DNA of 64,000 nt from Halomonas denitrificans (lineage in GTDB: Bacteria > Pseudomonadota > Gammaproteobacteria > Pseudomonadales > Halomonadaceae): positions 62,001-126,000 of the forward strand of contig NZ_PYVX01000006.1 in the NCBI RefSeq assembly GCF_003056305.1. The letters are read 5' to 3'. The translations under genes were made by a program, and so were the position numbers. Every line of letters begins with the position of its first letter. Positions within the stretch are counted from its first letter, which is position 1. Below, one piece after another: positions 30,968-40,376 of this stretch. The notes beneath the pieces are model-generated. The model saw only the letters and a list, made by a program, of their open reading frames with translations. It did no database searches and was not told where the DNA came from.

Positions 30968-31762
30968 ATGACCAACGCGAGCGACACAAAGCGCATCTGG
31001 CTGACCGGCGCCACCTCGGGCATCGGCCGCGCCCTGGCCGAACGGCTGCTCGAGCAGGGGCACCGGGTGGCGCTGAGCGCGCGCAGCGCGCAGGCCCTGG
31101 ACGAGCTCTGTGAAGGCCACGACAACGCCCTGGCGCTGCCCCTGGACGTGGCCGACCGCGATGCCGTCGCCCAGGCCGGCGAGCGGCTCGCCGAGGCGTT
31201 CGGCGGCCTGGATCTCGCGATCCTCAACGCCGGCACCTGCGAGTACCTGGACGCCCGCGACTTCGAGGTCGAGCTCGTCGAGCGGGTCTTCGCCCCCAAC
31301 TTCTTCGGCGCCGTGTACTGCGTCGATGCGGCCCTGCCGCTGCTGCGCCGGGCCCGCGCGGCGGGCGGCCATCCGCTGCTGGCCGCCACCTCCAGCGCCG
31401 CGGCCTACCTGCCGCTGCCCCGGGCCGAGGCCTACGGCGCCTCCAAGGCGGCGCTCAGCCACTTCCTGGAATCGCTGCGCCTGGACCTGGCCGGCGAGGG
31501 CATCGGGGTCAGCCTGATCCATCCCGGCTTCGTGAAGACGCCGCTCACCGACCGCAACGACTTCGACATGCCCATGCGCATCTCCCCCGACGCGGCCGCC
31601 GAGGCGATCCTCACGGGCCTGGAGCGCCGCCGGCTGGACATCCACTTCCCGCGCCGCTTCACGCTGCTGGTCCGGCTGATGGGCATCCTGCCCCCCACCC
31701 TGCGCCACCGCCTGGGCCTGCGCATGACCCGCCAGGAATCGCCCGTGGAGGCCCACCGATGA
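30968..31762 (+). CDS. Short-chain dehydrogenase/reductase
   Basis: 264-residue classical SDR. The NAD(P) motif TGATSGIGRALAE is at about residues 15-27 and LNAGT follows in the middle. The catalytic YGASK motif is preceded by a Ser in the SSAAAYLPLP segment, completing the Ser-Tyr-Lys triad. Its stop overlaps the next start (ATGA), so it is coupled to the FAD oxidoreductase. The substrate is unknown; a lipid-related ketone or aldehyde is possible from context. Confidence 0.88.
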   Translation: MTNASDTKRIWLTGATSGIGRALAERLLEQGHRVALSARSAQALDELCEGHDNALALPLDVADRDAVAQAGERLAEAFGGLDLAILNAGTCEYLDARDFEVELVERVFAPNFFGAVYCVDAALPLLRRARAAGGHPLLAATSSAAAYLPLPRAEAYGASKAALSHFLESLRLDLAGEGIGVSLIHPGFVKTPLTDRNDFDMPMRISPDAAAEAILTGLERRRLDIHFPRRFTLLVRLMGILPPTLRHRLGLRMTRQESPVEAHR

Positions 31763-33120
31763 ACGCCCCGATCCGATCCCCTCATGAGGCCCAGCACGGT
31801 GCCGCCCAACGCATCGCCGTGATCGGCAGCGGCATCGGCGGCATGGCCGCCGCCTGGTACCTGTCGGGCCGCCACGAGGTGACGCTCTTCGAGGCCGAGG
31901 AGCGTCTCGGCGGTCACACCGCGACCATCGACGTCTCCCTCGACGGCCGCGACTACGCCATCGACACCGGCTTCATCGTCTTCAACGACTGGACCTACCC
32001 GCACTTCCAGCGCCTGCTGGAACGCCTCGGGGTCGCCGCCCAGCCCACCGAGATGAGCTTCTCGGTGCACGAGACGGACCGCGACTTCGAGTACAACGGC
32101 CACACCCTGGCGAGCCTCTTCGCCCAGCGCAGCAACCTGCTGCGCCCGCGCTTCCACCGGCTGCTGCGCAACATCCTGCGCTTCAACCGCGAGGCGACTC
32201 GGGCACTGGAGGAGGGCCGGCTCGACCCGACCATGACGCTGGGCGCCTGGCTCGACGCCGGCGGCTACGATGCCGACTTCCAGCAGCGCTACCTGCTGCC
32301 CATGGGCGCGGCCATCTGGTCGGCGAGCATCCGCGACCTGCGAGACTTCCCGCTGCTGTTCTTCGTGCGCTTCTTCCGCCACCACGGCCTGCTGTCGGTC
32401 AACGACCGGCCCCAGTGGTACACCCTGGTGGGCGGCTCGCGCGTCTACATCCCGGCCCTGACCGCGCCCTACGCCGAGCGCATCCGGCTCGCGACCCCGG
32501 TGCGCGGCCTTCGCCGACACGCCGATCGGGTCGAGGTGAGAAGCGACGCCGGCGTGGAGGCCTTCGACCAGGTGGTGCTGGCCTGCCACGCCGACCAGGC
32601 GCTGGCGATGCTCGACGACCCGAGCGACGCCGAGCGCGAGATCCTCGGCGCCCTCCCCTACCGAGACAACGAGGTGGTACTGCACACCGACACCCGCCTG
32701 CTGCCGCGTCGGCCGCGCGCCTGGGCGAGCTGGAACTACCGGCTCGACGGCCGCGGCGACGACGCCCGGGTCTCGGTGACCTACGACATGAACATCCTGC
32801 AGCGCATCACGGCCCCGCACACCTTCTGCGTGACCCTGAACGACAGCGCCGCCATCGACCCCGCCCGGGTGCTGGGCCGCTTCACCTACGCCCACCCGCA
32901 GTTCACCCTGGCCGGCCAGGCGGCCCAGGCCCGCCACGAAGAGATCTCGGGGCCCTCGCGGCGCACCCACTACTGCGGCGCCTACTGGCGCAACGGCTTC
33001 CATGAGGACGGCGTCTGGAGCGCCCTGCGGGTCGCCCGGGACCTGGGCTGCGACGAGCGGGGGCCGGGTGCCGAGCGCCCCGCCGTCCGGGAGCCGGCCA
33101 TCGAGGAGAGCCCGGCATGA
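31759..33120 (+). CDS. FAD-dependent oxidoreductase (NAD(P)-binding, amine-oxidase-like)
   Basis: 453-residue flavoprotein with the Rossmann motif IGSGIGGMAAAWYLSG (about residues 20-35) and EAEERLGGHTATID. This subfamily is regularly found directly upstream of DUF1365 and a Cfa-type methyltransferase. In Rhodobacter sphaeroides a flavin-dependent desaturase (UfaD) acts on methylated acyl chains during furan fatty acid synthesis; equivalence here is inference. It overlaps the SDR and DUF1365 genes by four bases each. Confidence 0.83.
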   Translation: MNAPIRSPHEAQHGAAQRIAVIGSGIGGMAAAWYLSGRHEVTLFEAEERLGGHTATIDVSLDGRDYAIDTGFIVFNDWTYPHFQRLLERLGVAAQPTEMSFSVHETDRDFEYNGHTLASLFAQRSNLLRPRFHRLLRNILRFNREATRALEEGRLDPTMTLGAWLDAGGYDADFQQRYLLPMGAAIWSASIRDLRDFPLLFFVRFFRHHGLLSVNDRPQWYTLVGGSRVYIPALTAPYAERIRLATPVRGLRRHADRVEVRSDAGVEAFDQVVLACHADQALAMLDDPSDAEREILGALPYRDNEVVLHTDTRLLPRRPRAWASWNYRLDGRGDDARVSVTYDMNILQRITAPHTFCVTLNDSAAIDPARVLGRFTYAHPQFTLAGQAAQARHEEISGPSRRTHYCGAYWRNGFHEDGVWSALRVARDLGCDERGPGAERPAVREPAIEESPA

Positions 33121-33896
33121 AGCGAACGCCGCGCTCGCGCATCTACCGGGGCAGCCTGCGCCACCGCCGCTTCCTGCCGCGTCCACACGCCTTCGAATAC
33201 CGCGTGTGGATGGCCTGGCTGGACCTCGACGAGCTGCCCGAGCTCTTCGACGGCGTGCCCGCCTTCAGCGCGCGGCGACCGGCCCTGGCGCGCTTTCGCC
33301 GCCGGGACTACCTCGGCCCCCACGACCGCCCCCTCAAGCAGGCCGTGCGCGAGGAGCTCGAGCGCCAGCTCGGCAGCGCCCCGGACGGGCGCATCTGCGT
33401 GCTGACCCAGCTGCGCACCCTGGGGCTAGGCTTCAATCCGATCTCGCTCTACTACGCCTTCGATGCCCGGGGCGAACTGCGCGCCCTGCTCGGCGAGGTG
33501 AGCAACACCCCCTGGGGCGAGCGCACTCACTACGCCTGCGCCGTGGAGCCCCGGCGCCACGGCCACACCGCCGAGTTCGACAAGGCGATGCACGTCTCGC
33601 CCTTCAATCCCATGGACATGACCTATCGCTGGCGCTTCGACACCCCCGGCGAGTCGCTGTCGATGCACATGGAGAACTGGAAGGCGGGCCAGCGCCACTT
33701 CGACGCCACCCTGACCCTCGAGGGGCGTCCGGCGACCCGCGGCGTGCTGCTCGCCACCCTGGCGCGCCAGCCCTGGATGGGCCTGAAGACGCTCGCCGGC
33801 ATCCACGTCGAGGCGCTGCGCCTGTGGCTCAAGCGCCTGCCGGTCCATGACCACCCCGGACAAGACCATCCGTCCCGTGAGGAGAGCTCGTCGTGA
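33117..33896 (+). CDS. DUF1365 family protein
   Basis: 259-residue DUF1365 protein, recognised from IYRGSLRHRRFLPRPHAFEY at the N-terminus, FNPISLYYAFD in the middle and KAMHVSPFNPMDMTYRWRF. No catalytic activity is established for the family. Its constant pairing with an FAD oxidoreductase and a Cfa-type methyltransferase points to fatty acyl chain modification. ATGA overlaps on both sides imply obligate co-expression. Confidence 0.9.
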   Translation: MKRTPRSRIYRGSLRHRRFLPRPHAFEYRVWMAWLDLDELPELFDGVPAFSARRPALARFRRRDYLGPHDRPLKQAVREELERQLGSAPDGRICVLTQLRTLGLGFNPISLYYAFDARGELRALLGEVSNTPWGERTHYACAVEPRRHGHTAEFDKAMHVSPFNPMDMTYRWRFDTPGESLSMHMENWKAGQRHFDATLTLEGRPATRGVLLATLARQPWMGLKTLAGIHVEALRLWLKRLPVHDHPGQDHPSREESSS

Positions 33897-35161
33897 ACAC
33901 GCTTCGCTCCGCCACCGCCCGCCCCCTGGCCCCCGAGGGCGATCGCCTGACTCGCTGGCTCAAGCCGCGGGTGATGGCCCAGCTCGACCGCCTGGAGGGC
34001 GGCACCATCATCCTGACCGACGGCCACCAGCGCCATCGCCTGGGCCGGGGCGGCGCGCTGCGCGTGACCCTGGTGGTGCGCCACCACCGGGCCTGGAAGC
34101 GCCTGGCCCTGGGCGGCACCGTGGGCGCCGCCGAGGCCTACATGGACGGCGACTGGGACGCCGACGACCCGGTGGCCCTGGTGCGGCTGTTCGCCGCCAA
34201 CCTCGAGCGGGTCAACGGCGAGATCGAGAACGGCACCGCGCGACTCGGCCGCTGGCTGCTCGGCGCCCTCTACCGCCTGCAGCGCAACAGCCTGAACGGC
34301 TCGAAGCGCAACATCGCCGCCCACTACGACATCGGTAACGCGCTCTTCTCCACCTTCCTCGACCGCGAGCACCGCATGTACTCGAGCGCGGTCTTCCCCC
34401 ACGCCGAGGCGAGCCTCGAGGAGGCCTCGACCCACAAGCTCGACCTGATGCTCGACAAGCTCGACGTCCAGCCCCACCACCACCTGCTGGAGATCGGCAC
34501 CGGCTGGGGCGGGCTCGCCATCCATGCGGCGAAGACCCGCGGCTGTCGCGTCACCACCACCACCATCTCCGCGGAGCAGCACGCCTTCACCGCCCGGCGC
34601 ATCGAGGAGGAGGGGCTCGGCGATCGCATCACCCTGCTGCAGCAGGACTACCGCCAGCTCGAGGGGCGCTACGACCGGCTGATCTCGGTTGAGATGATCG
34701 AGGCGGTAGGGCACCAGTACCTCGGCACCTACCTGGCGACCCTGGACCGACTGCTCACCGAGGACGGCCAGGCGATGCTGCAGGCGATCACCATCCGCGA
34801 CCAGCGCTACGAGGAGGCCAAGCGCGAGATGGACTTCATCAAGCGCTACATCTTCCCGGGGGGCTTCCTGCCGTCGCACCGCGCCATCCTCGACGGCGTG
34901 GCCCGCCACACCTCGCTCAACCTGACCGACCTCGACGAGATCGGCCTGCACTACGCCCGAACCCTGCGCGAGTGGCGCCACCGCTTCGAGGCGAGCCTGG
35001 AGACCGTGCGCAAGCTCGGCTACGACGAGCGCTTCATCCGCATGTGGCGCTACTACCTCTGCTACTGCGAGGGGGGCTTCATGGAGCGCACCATCGGCAC
35101 CTGCCAGCTGCTGCTGGCCAAGCCCGGCGCCCGGCCGGCGCCGCTCACCGGGGAGGCGTGA
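33893..35161 (+). CDS. cfa: Cfa-type SAM-dependent fatty acyl methyltransferase
   Basis: 422-residue member of the cyclopropane-fatty-acid synthase family. The SAM-binding motif LLEIGTGWGGLAIHAAK, the preceding YDIGNALFSTFLDREHRMY and the later MDFIKRYIFPGGFLPSH are intact. It would transfer methylene/methyl from SAM to unsaturated phospholipid acyl chains. Given the FAD oxidoreductase and DUF1365 neighbours it may produce a methylated intermediate (as UfaM does) rather than a cyclopropane. It overlaps DUF1365 by four bases. Confidence 0.9.
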   Translation: MNTLRSATARPLAPEGDRLTRWLKPRVMAQLDRLEGGTIILTDGHQRHRLGRGGALRVTLVVRHHRAWKRLALGGTVGAAEAYMDGDWDADDPVALVRLFAANLERVNGEIENGTARLGRWLLGALYRLQRNSLNGSKRNIAAHYDIGNALFSTFLDREHRMYSSAVFPHAEASLEEASTHKLDLMLDKLDVQPHHHLLEIGTGWGGLAIHAAKTRGCRVTTTTISAEQHAFTARRIEEEGLGDRITLLQQDYRQLEGRYDRLISVEMIEAVGHQYLGTYLATLDRLLTEDGQAMLQAITIRDQRYEEAKREMDFIKRYIFPGGFLPSHRAILDGVARHTSLNLTDLDEIGLHYARTLREWRHRFEASLETVRKLGYDERFIRMWRYYLCYCEGGFMERTIGTCQLLLAKPGARPAPLTGEA

Positions 35162-35167
35162 CCCGCG

Positions 35168-35695
35168 ATGGCCGCCCTCTCCGCCGCTCCCGTGAAGCTG
35201 CTGGCCAACCTGGCCGCCTTCCAGGCGGGCTGGTTCGCCTGCGTGCTGGGCGGCTCGCTGATCGGAGGACTGGTCGTGGCGCTGATCCTCGCCCTGCACC
35301 TCGCCTGGCTGGGCCGCCGCGGGGAGTGGCGCTGGCTTCTGGCCTTCGCCGGCCTGGGGCTCGCGGTCGACGGCAGCCTGGCGCTCGCCGGCGGCTTCGC
35401 GTTCCCCGCCGACACCCTCGCCATCGCCGGCATGCCGCCCTGGCTGTGGCTGCTCTGGCCGCTGTTCGCGACCCTGATCCACCACTCGCTGGCCTGGCTC
35501 TGGTCGTATCCCTGGCTCGCCGCGCTCGGCGGCGCCACCAGCGGTCCGCTCTCCTACCTCGCCGGCGCCCGGCTCGCCGGCGTCGAGCTGGCGCCCTGGC
35601 TGCTGCCCGTCGAGGCGATGACCTGGGCGCTGATCTGCCTGGCGCTAAGCCGTCGCCTCGGCCATGCGCCGGCCATCGAGGGGCGCGCCCGCTGA
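35168..35695 (+). CDS. DUF2878 membrane protein
   Basis: 175-residue hydrophobic protein with about five membrane helices, matching the DUF2878 family (ALGGATSGPLSYLAGARLAG in the C-terminal half). It is the last gene of the photolyase/lipid cluster, starting 6 bp after cfa. Its final 51 bases overlap the 3' end of the convergent GGDEF-EAL gene. Function unknown; a membrane role linked to the lipid modification is plausible. Confidence 0.82.
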   Translation: MAALSAAPVKLLANLAAFQAGWFACVLGGSLIGGLVVALILALHLAWLGRRGEWRWLLAFAGLGLAVDGSLALAGGFAFPADTLAIAGMPPWLWLLWPLFATLIHHSLAWLWSYPWLAALGGATSGPLSYLAGARLAGVELAPWLLPVEAMTWALICLALSRRLGHAPAIEGRAR

Positions 35696-37513
35696 GACCC
35701 GAGCCTGCCACTCGGCCTCCAGCCCCGCGGCCGGCTGGGGCCTGGCGTAGAGGAAGCCCTGCACCTCGGCGCAGCCATGGGCGAGCAGGAAGTCGCGCTG
35801 CGCCTCGGTCTCCACCCCCTCGGCCACGACCGCCAGGCCGAGCCCCTCGGCCATGGCCAGCACGGCGCAGACGATGGCGGCATCGGCACGATCATCGGGC
35901 AGCGCCCGGATGAAGGCGCGATCGAGCTTGAGCTTGTCCAGCGGCAGGTGCTTGAGGTAGCCCAGCGACGAGTAGCCGGTGCCGAAGTCGTCGATGGCCA
36001 CGCGGTGCCCCTGGGCACGCAGCCGCTCGAGCCGGGGGGCGACGTCCCCGGCACGCTCGTCGAGCAGCACCGATTCGGTCAGCTCCAGCCCCAGCCGCCG
36101 CGCCGGCACCCGATGACGGGCGAGCCCGCTGGCGAGCGCGGTCTCGAGATCCCCCTGGAAGAACTGCATCGCCGAGATGTTGATCCACACCACGGCCTCC
36201 GGCAGGCCCTTGCGCTGCCAGTGGGCCAGCTGGGCCAGGGCCTGGTCGATCACCCAGTCGCCGAGGGTCGACATCAGGCCGTGGCGCTCGGCCAGCGGGA
36301 TGAAGTCGCCGGGCGAGATCATGCCGTCCCGGGGATGGCGCCAGCGCAGCAGGGCCTCGAGCCCGACCAGGCGATCGTCCCCCAGCCGATACTGCGGCTG
36401 GTAGTGCAGCTCCAGCTGGCCGCCCACGGCCAGCGCCTGGCGCAGGTCGTTGAGCAGGCCCAGCTGCGGACTCTCCTGGACGTCGAGGGCGGGCCGGAAG
36501 CGCAGGCTATGGTTGCAGCCGTGGCGCTTGGCGCTGAACAGCGCCGACTCCAGCCGCTGGAAGAGCTCCCCGGACTGCCGGCCGTCCTCGGGACAGCGGC
36601 AGCTGCCGATGGTCAGCCCCAGCCGCAGGCTGTGCGTGTCGATCTCGAAGGGCTGCCCGAGGTGCTCCTGCAGCCCCTTGATCCAACGGTCGTGGTCGTC
36701 GTGGGTGGTGGTGCGCATCACCATGAACTCGTCGCCGCCCAGTCGCCCGACCACACCCCCCGCCACGTGCCGGGCCAGCCGCTCCCCGAAGCGCACGAGC
36801 AGCCGGTCGCCGAGCTCCACCCCGATGCCGTCGTTGATCTCCTTGAAGCCGTCGATGTCGATCAGCGCCATGTCGAGGCTCTCGCCCGCCCGCAGGTGGC
36901 GCAGACGCGAGGCCAGCAGGTCGCCCAGCCGCCGACGGTTGGGCAGGCCGGTCAGCGGGTCCTCGAAGCCGATCCGCTGCAGGTCCCGCTCGCGGGCCTT
37001 GCGCACCGAGATGTCGGTGAACAGGCAGACGTGGTGGGTGATGCGGCCCGCCTCGTCGGTGACGACCCGCGCCCGCAGCCACTCGGGGTACTCGTCACCC
37101 TGCTTGCGGCGGCTCCAGACCTCGCCCTCCCAGCGGCCGGTGCTGTGCAGCACCTGCCAGTAGTGCTCGTAGAATGCCTTGTCGTGGCGCGGGGCGGAGA
37201 GCGAGCTCGCGGCGCGGCCACGCACCTCCGCGAGGGTGTAGCCGGTGATGCGGGTGAAGGCCGGATTGACCGCCTGGATGCGGTTGGCGGCATCGGTGAT
37301 CACGACCCCCTCGTCCGAGAGCGAGAGGGCCTCCTCCCCCAGGCGCGAGCGCAGGTGCTCCAGGCGCACCTGGCGCCAGGCGTCCAGTAGCCCGAGGGCC
37401 ACCAGCACGGCCGCACCCAGGCGCAGCGGGATGCCGGGCAGCCAGATGCTGGCCGAGAAGGCCGACAGGGCCATCCAGATCATCGGGCGGTTGAGGGAGA
37501 AGGCTGGCCACAT
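35645..37513 (-). CDS. PAS-GGDEF-EAL protein
   Basis: 622-residue c-di-GMP protein. Hydrophobic N-terminus (about residues 9-45), PAS domain (about 62-175, VVITDAANRIQAVNPAF), GGDEF domain with an intact GGDEF motif (GRLGGDEFMVM) but no RxxD inhibitory site, and an EAL domain with GLEALLRWRHP and DDFGTGYSSLGYLKHLP. Both cyclase and phosphodiesterase activity are possible. The start at 37513 precedes the membrane segment; the ribosome-binding site is weak and an upstream start is possible. The 3' end overlaps DUF2878 convergently. Confidence 0.88.
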   Translation of the reverse strand: MWPAFSLNRPMIWMALSAFSASIWLPGIPLRLGAAVLVALGLLDAWRQVRLEHLRSRLGEEALSLSDEGVVITDAANRIQAVNPAFTRITGYTLAEVRGRAASSLSAPRHDKAFYEHYWQVLHSTGRWEGEVWSRRKQGDEYPEWLRARVVTDEAGRITHHVCLFTDISVRKARERDLQRIGFEDPLTGLPNRRRLGDLLASRLRHLRAGESLDMALIDIDGFKEINDGIGVELGDRLLVRFGERLARHVAGGVVGRLGGDEFMVMRTTTHDDHDRWIKGLQEHLGQPFEIDTHSLRLGLTIGSCRCPEDGRQSGELFQRLESALFSAKRHGCNHSLRFRPALDVQESPQLGLLNDLRQALAVGGQLELHYQPQYRLGDDRLVGLEALLRWRHPRDGMISPGDFIPLAERHGLMSTLGDWVIDQALAQLAHWQRKGLPEAVVWINISAMQFFQGDLETALASGLARHRVPARRLGLELTESVLLDERAGDVAPRLERLRAQGHRVAIDDFGTGYSSLGYLKHLPLDKLKLDRAFIRALPDDRADAAIVCAVLAMAEGLGLAVVAEGVETEAQRDFLLAHGCAEVQGFLYARPQPAAGLEAEWQARVSAGAPLDGRRMAEATA

Positions 37514-37774
37514 GGGCTGACGCTCACTTGACGAGTGGACGAACGCCCCGGCATGCGCCGGGACCCTGGAAGGGTTATCGGCCGTGGCGGCGACAGCTTG
37601 ACCCCGCCGCGACGAGCCAGTCCGGGGGCCGGCGGCCATCGGCGCGGGCGGGCCCGGCGCGACGCGGCCCGGTCGGCGTGCATTCGTCGAGTGTGGACAG
37701 TAGACTAGGCACAGCCGCCCGGCGGCCTCAGGCCGCTTTCGGCAGACAATAATCCCGACACTCGGAACGATTCA

Positions 37775-38290
37775 GTGACCAAGCAACACTCCTTTGATCG
37801 CGAAGAACTGCTGGCCTGCTCGCGCGGCGAGCTGTTCGGTCCGGGCAATGCGCAATTGCCGGCCCCCAACATGCTGATGCTCGATCGCATCATGCACATC
37901 CACGAGGAAGGCGGGGATCACGGCAAGGGCGAGTTGATCGCCGAGCTGGATATCCGGCCCGACCTGTGGTTCTTCGACTGCCACTTCCCCGGTGATCCGG
38001 TGATGCCCGGCTGCCTGGGCCTGGACGCCATGTGGCAGCTGGTCGGCTTCTACCTGGGCTGGCTCGGCCACCCCGGTCGCGGCCGCGCCCTGGGCTGCGG
38101 CGAGGTCAAGTTCTCCGGCCAGATCCTGCCCGACGCCGAGAAGGTCACCTACCGCATCAACATCAAGCGCATCATCACCCGGCGCCTGATCCTGGGGATC
38201 GCCGACGGCACCGTGTCCGTCGACGGCCGCGACATCTATCAGGCCAACGACCTGCGCGTCGGCCTGTTCACCTCCACCGCGAATTTCTGA
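37775..38290 (+). CDS. fabA: 3-hydroxydecanoyl-ACP dehydratase/isomerase FabA
   Basis: 171-residue FabA that dehydrates 3-hydroxydecanoyl-ACP and isomerises trans-2- to cis-3-decenoyl-ACP, starting unsaturated fatty acid synthesis. Active-site His70 and Asp84 ([20 protein letters not shown]) are at the E. coli positions. It starts with GTG and its Shine-Dalgarno sequence is weak. It is 13 bp upstream of fabB. Its products are the unsaturated chains that the nearby Cfa-type enzyme would modify. Confidence 0.96.
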   Translation: MTKQHSFDREELLACSRGELFGPGNAQLPAPNMLMLDRIMHIHEEGGDHGKGELIAELDIRPDLWFFDCHFPGDPVMPGCLGLDAMWQLVGFYLGWLGHPGRGRALGCGEVKFSGQILPDAEKVTYRINIKRIITRRLILGIADGTVSVDGRDIYQANDLRVGLFTSTANF

Positions 38291-38303
38291 ACAGGAGGCT
38301 CCC

Positions 38304-39521
38304 ATGCGACGAGTGGTAGTCACCGGCCTGGGCATCGTGTCCTGCCTGGGCAACGATGCACAGCAGGTTCTGGAGGCGCTCAGGAACGGGCGCTCGGGCA
38401 TTCGCTTCAAGGAAGAGTATGCCGAGCGCGGGTTCCGCAGCCAGGTTGCGGGCAGCGTCGACATCGATCTGGACGCCCTGATCGACCGCAAGCTGCGCCG
38501 CTTCATGGGCGATGCCGCCGCCTACGCCTACGTCTCCATGGCCCAGGCCATCGAGGATGCCGGCCTCACGCCGGAACAGGTCTCCAACGAGCGCACCGGC
38601 CTGATCGCCGGCTCCGGCGGCGCGTCCAGCGCCAACCAGGTCGAGGCCGCCGACGTCATGCGCGAGAAGGGCCTGCGCCGCGTGGGCCCCTACCGGGTCA
38701 CGCGCACCATGGGCAGCACCGTCTCGGCCTGCCTGGCGACGCCGTTCAAGATCAAGGGGGTCAATTACTCGATCTCCTCGGCCTGCGCCACCTCGGCCCA
38801 CTGCATCGGCAGTGCCGTCGAGCAGATCCAGCTCGGCAAGCAGGACGTGGTGTTCGCCGGCGGTGGCGAGGAGGAGCACTGGACCCTCTCCTGCCTGTTC
38901 GATGCCATGGGCGCGCTCTCGACCCACTACAACGAGACGCCGGAGAAGGCCTCGCGCCCCTATGACCAGGCACGCGACGGCTTCGTCATCGCCGGCGGCG
39001 GCGGCATGCTGGTGCTCGAGGACCTGGAGCACGCCCGCGCGCGTGGCGCCAAGATCTACGCCGAGGTCGTCGGCTACGGCGCCACCTCCGACGGCTACGA
39101 CATGGTCGCGCCGTCCGGCGAGGGCGCGGCGCGCTGCATGCGCCAGGCCATGGCCACGGTCGACGGCGACATCGACTACGTCAACACCCACGGCACCTCC
39201 ACCCCGGTGGGCGATGTCGCGGAGCTGAAGGCGATCCGCGAGGTGTTCGGCGACCGCACCCCGGCGATGAGCTCGACCAAGTCGCTGACCGGCCACTCGC
39301 TGGGGGCCACCGGCGTGCAGGAGGCGATCTACTCGCTGCTGATGATGGAGAACGACTTCATCACCGCCTCGGCCAACGTCGAGCAGCTGGACGAGCAGGC
39401 GGCCGGCTTTGACATCGTCACCGAACGCCGCGACGGCGTGGCGGTCGAGCGCGTGCTCTCCAACAGCTTCGGCTTCGGCGGCACCAACGCCTGCCTGGTG
39501 CTGGAGAAGTTCAAGGACTGA
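38304..39521 (+). CDS. fabB: 3-oxoacyl-ACP synthase I FabB
   Basis: 405-residue beta-ketoacyl-ACP synthase with the catalytic triad Cys161 ([10 protein letters not shown]), His296 ([11 protein letters not shown]) and His331 ([11 protein letters not shown]). It elongates cis-3-decenoyl-ACP in the unsaturated branch. An AGGAGG ribosome-binding site precedes the ATG. It forms the usual fabAB operon and ends at a strong palindrome. Confidence 0.96.
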   Translation: MRRVVVTGLGIVSCLGNDAQQVLEALRNGRSGIRFKEEYAERGFRSQVAGSVDIDLDALIDRKLRRFMGDAAAYAYVSMAQAIEDAGLTPEQVSNERTGLIAGSGGASSANQVEAADVMREKGLRRVGPYRVTRTMGSTVSACLATPFKIKGVNYSISSACATSAHCIGSAVEQIQLGKQDVVFAGGGEEEHWTLSCLFDAMGALSTHYNETPEKASRPYDQARDGFVIAGGGGMLVLEDLEHARARGAKIYAEVVGYGATSDGYDMVAPSGEGAARCMRQAMATVDGDIDYVNTHGTSTPVGDVAELKAIREVFGDRTPAMSSTKSLTGHSLGATGVQEAIYSLLMMENDFITASANVEQLDEQAAGFDIVTERRDGVAVERVLSNSFGFGGTNACLVLEKFKD

Positions 39522-39558
39522 GGCCAGGGACGGAGCCGGCGACGGCTCCGTCCGACCG

Positions 39559-39598
39559 CAACGCAAGAAGGCGCCCCGCGGGGCGCCTTCTTGCGTTG
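39559..39598. terminator. Bidirectional terminator palindrome after fabB
   Basis: A perfect 40-bp palindrome (20-bp arms with no spacer) centred at 39578/39579. The arms contain AAGAAGGCGCCCC and GGGGCGCCTTCTT. It lies between the convergent fabB and plsC-like genes. Confidence 0.85.
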
Positions 39599-39620
39599 GT
39601 CATGAGGCTCTCGGGCCGGG

Positions 39621-40376
39621 TCAGGCAGGGCGCTTCACCGGCTCCGCCGCCGCCTCGGGCCGCGGCACCTCGGAGATCTCGGCCAGGCGCGCCTCGATCC
39701 AGGCCTCGGCCTCCGCCATCACCTCTTCCGGGGTGCGCCCCTCGGTCGCGATCGCCGGGCCGACCTCGAGCGTCAGGCGCCCCGGCTTCTTCACCCAGTG
39801 GCGGCCCGGCCAGCGCTCCCCGGCGTTGTGGGCCACCGGCACCACCGGCATCCCGGCGCGGCAGGCGATCACCGCCCCACTCTTGTTGTAGCGCACCCGC
39901 GTCCCCGGCGAGACCCGGGTGCCCTCGGGGAAGATCAGCACCGAGAGCCCCTCCTCGAGTCGCGCCTTGCCCTGGGTGAGCACCTGCTTCATGGCCCGGG
40001 CGGGCTTCGAGCGGTCCAGGGCGATGGGGTGCAGCAGGCGCAGCGCCCAGCCGAAGATCGGGATGTTGAGGAGCTCCCGCTTGAGCACCGTGCAGACCGG
40101 CGGGTGCAGCAGCTGCAGGTAGACCGTCTCCCACTCGGACTGGTGGTTGGCCAGTATCACGCAGGGACCGTCCGGCAGGCGCTCGTGGCCACGGAACTCG
40201 TAGCGCACGCCGCAGGCCAGGCGGAACCAGGCGATGATGAAATGGTTGTAGAGGTTGAGCAGCCGGTAGCGGGAGGCCAGCGGCAGGAAGGGGGCCGGCG
40301 GCAGGAAGAGCACCCCGCAGACCAGCATGGCCAGGAGGTAGCCGACGTAGAAGATCAGGCTGCGGATCACGTTCAT
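39621..40376 (-). CDS. 1-acyl-glycerol-3-phosphate acyltransferase (PlsC-like)
   Basis: 251-residue lysophospholipid acyltransferase with an N-terminal membrane anchor (about residues 5-30). The catalytic motif is the HX4E variant NHQSEWE, followed by LIFPEGTRVSPGT. It would acylate lysophosphatidic acid to phosphatidic acid. The start at 40376 overlaps the upstream gene stop as ATGA, which decides between two in-frame ATGs. A Pro/Glu-rich tail follows the domain. Confidence 0.9.
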   Translation of the reverse strand: MNVIRSLIFYVGYLLAMLVCGVLFLPPAPFLPLASRYRLLNLYNHFIIAWFRLACGVRYEFRGHERLPDGPCVILANHQSEWETVYLQLLHPPVCTVLKRELLNIPIFGWALRLLHPIALDRSKPARAMKQVLTQGKARLEEGLSVLIFPEGTRVSPGTRVRYNKSGAVIACRAGMPVVPVAHNAGERWPGRHWVKKPGRLTLEVGPAIATEGRTPEEVMAEAEAWIEARLAEISEVPRPEAAAEPVKRPA

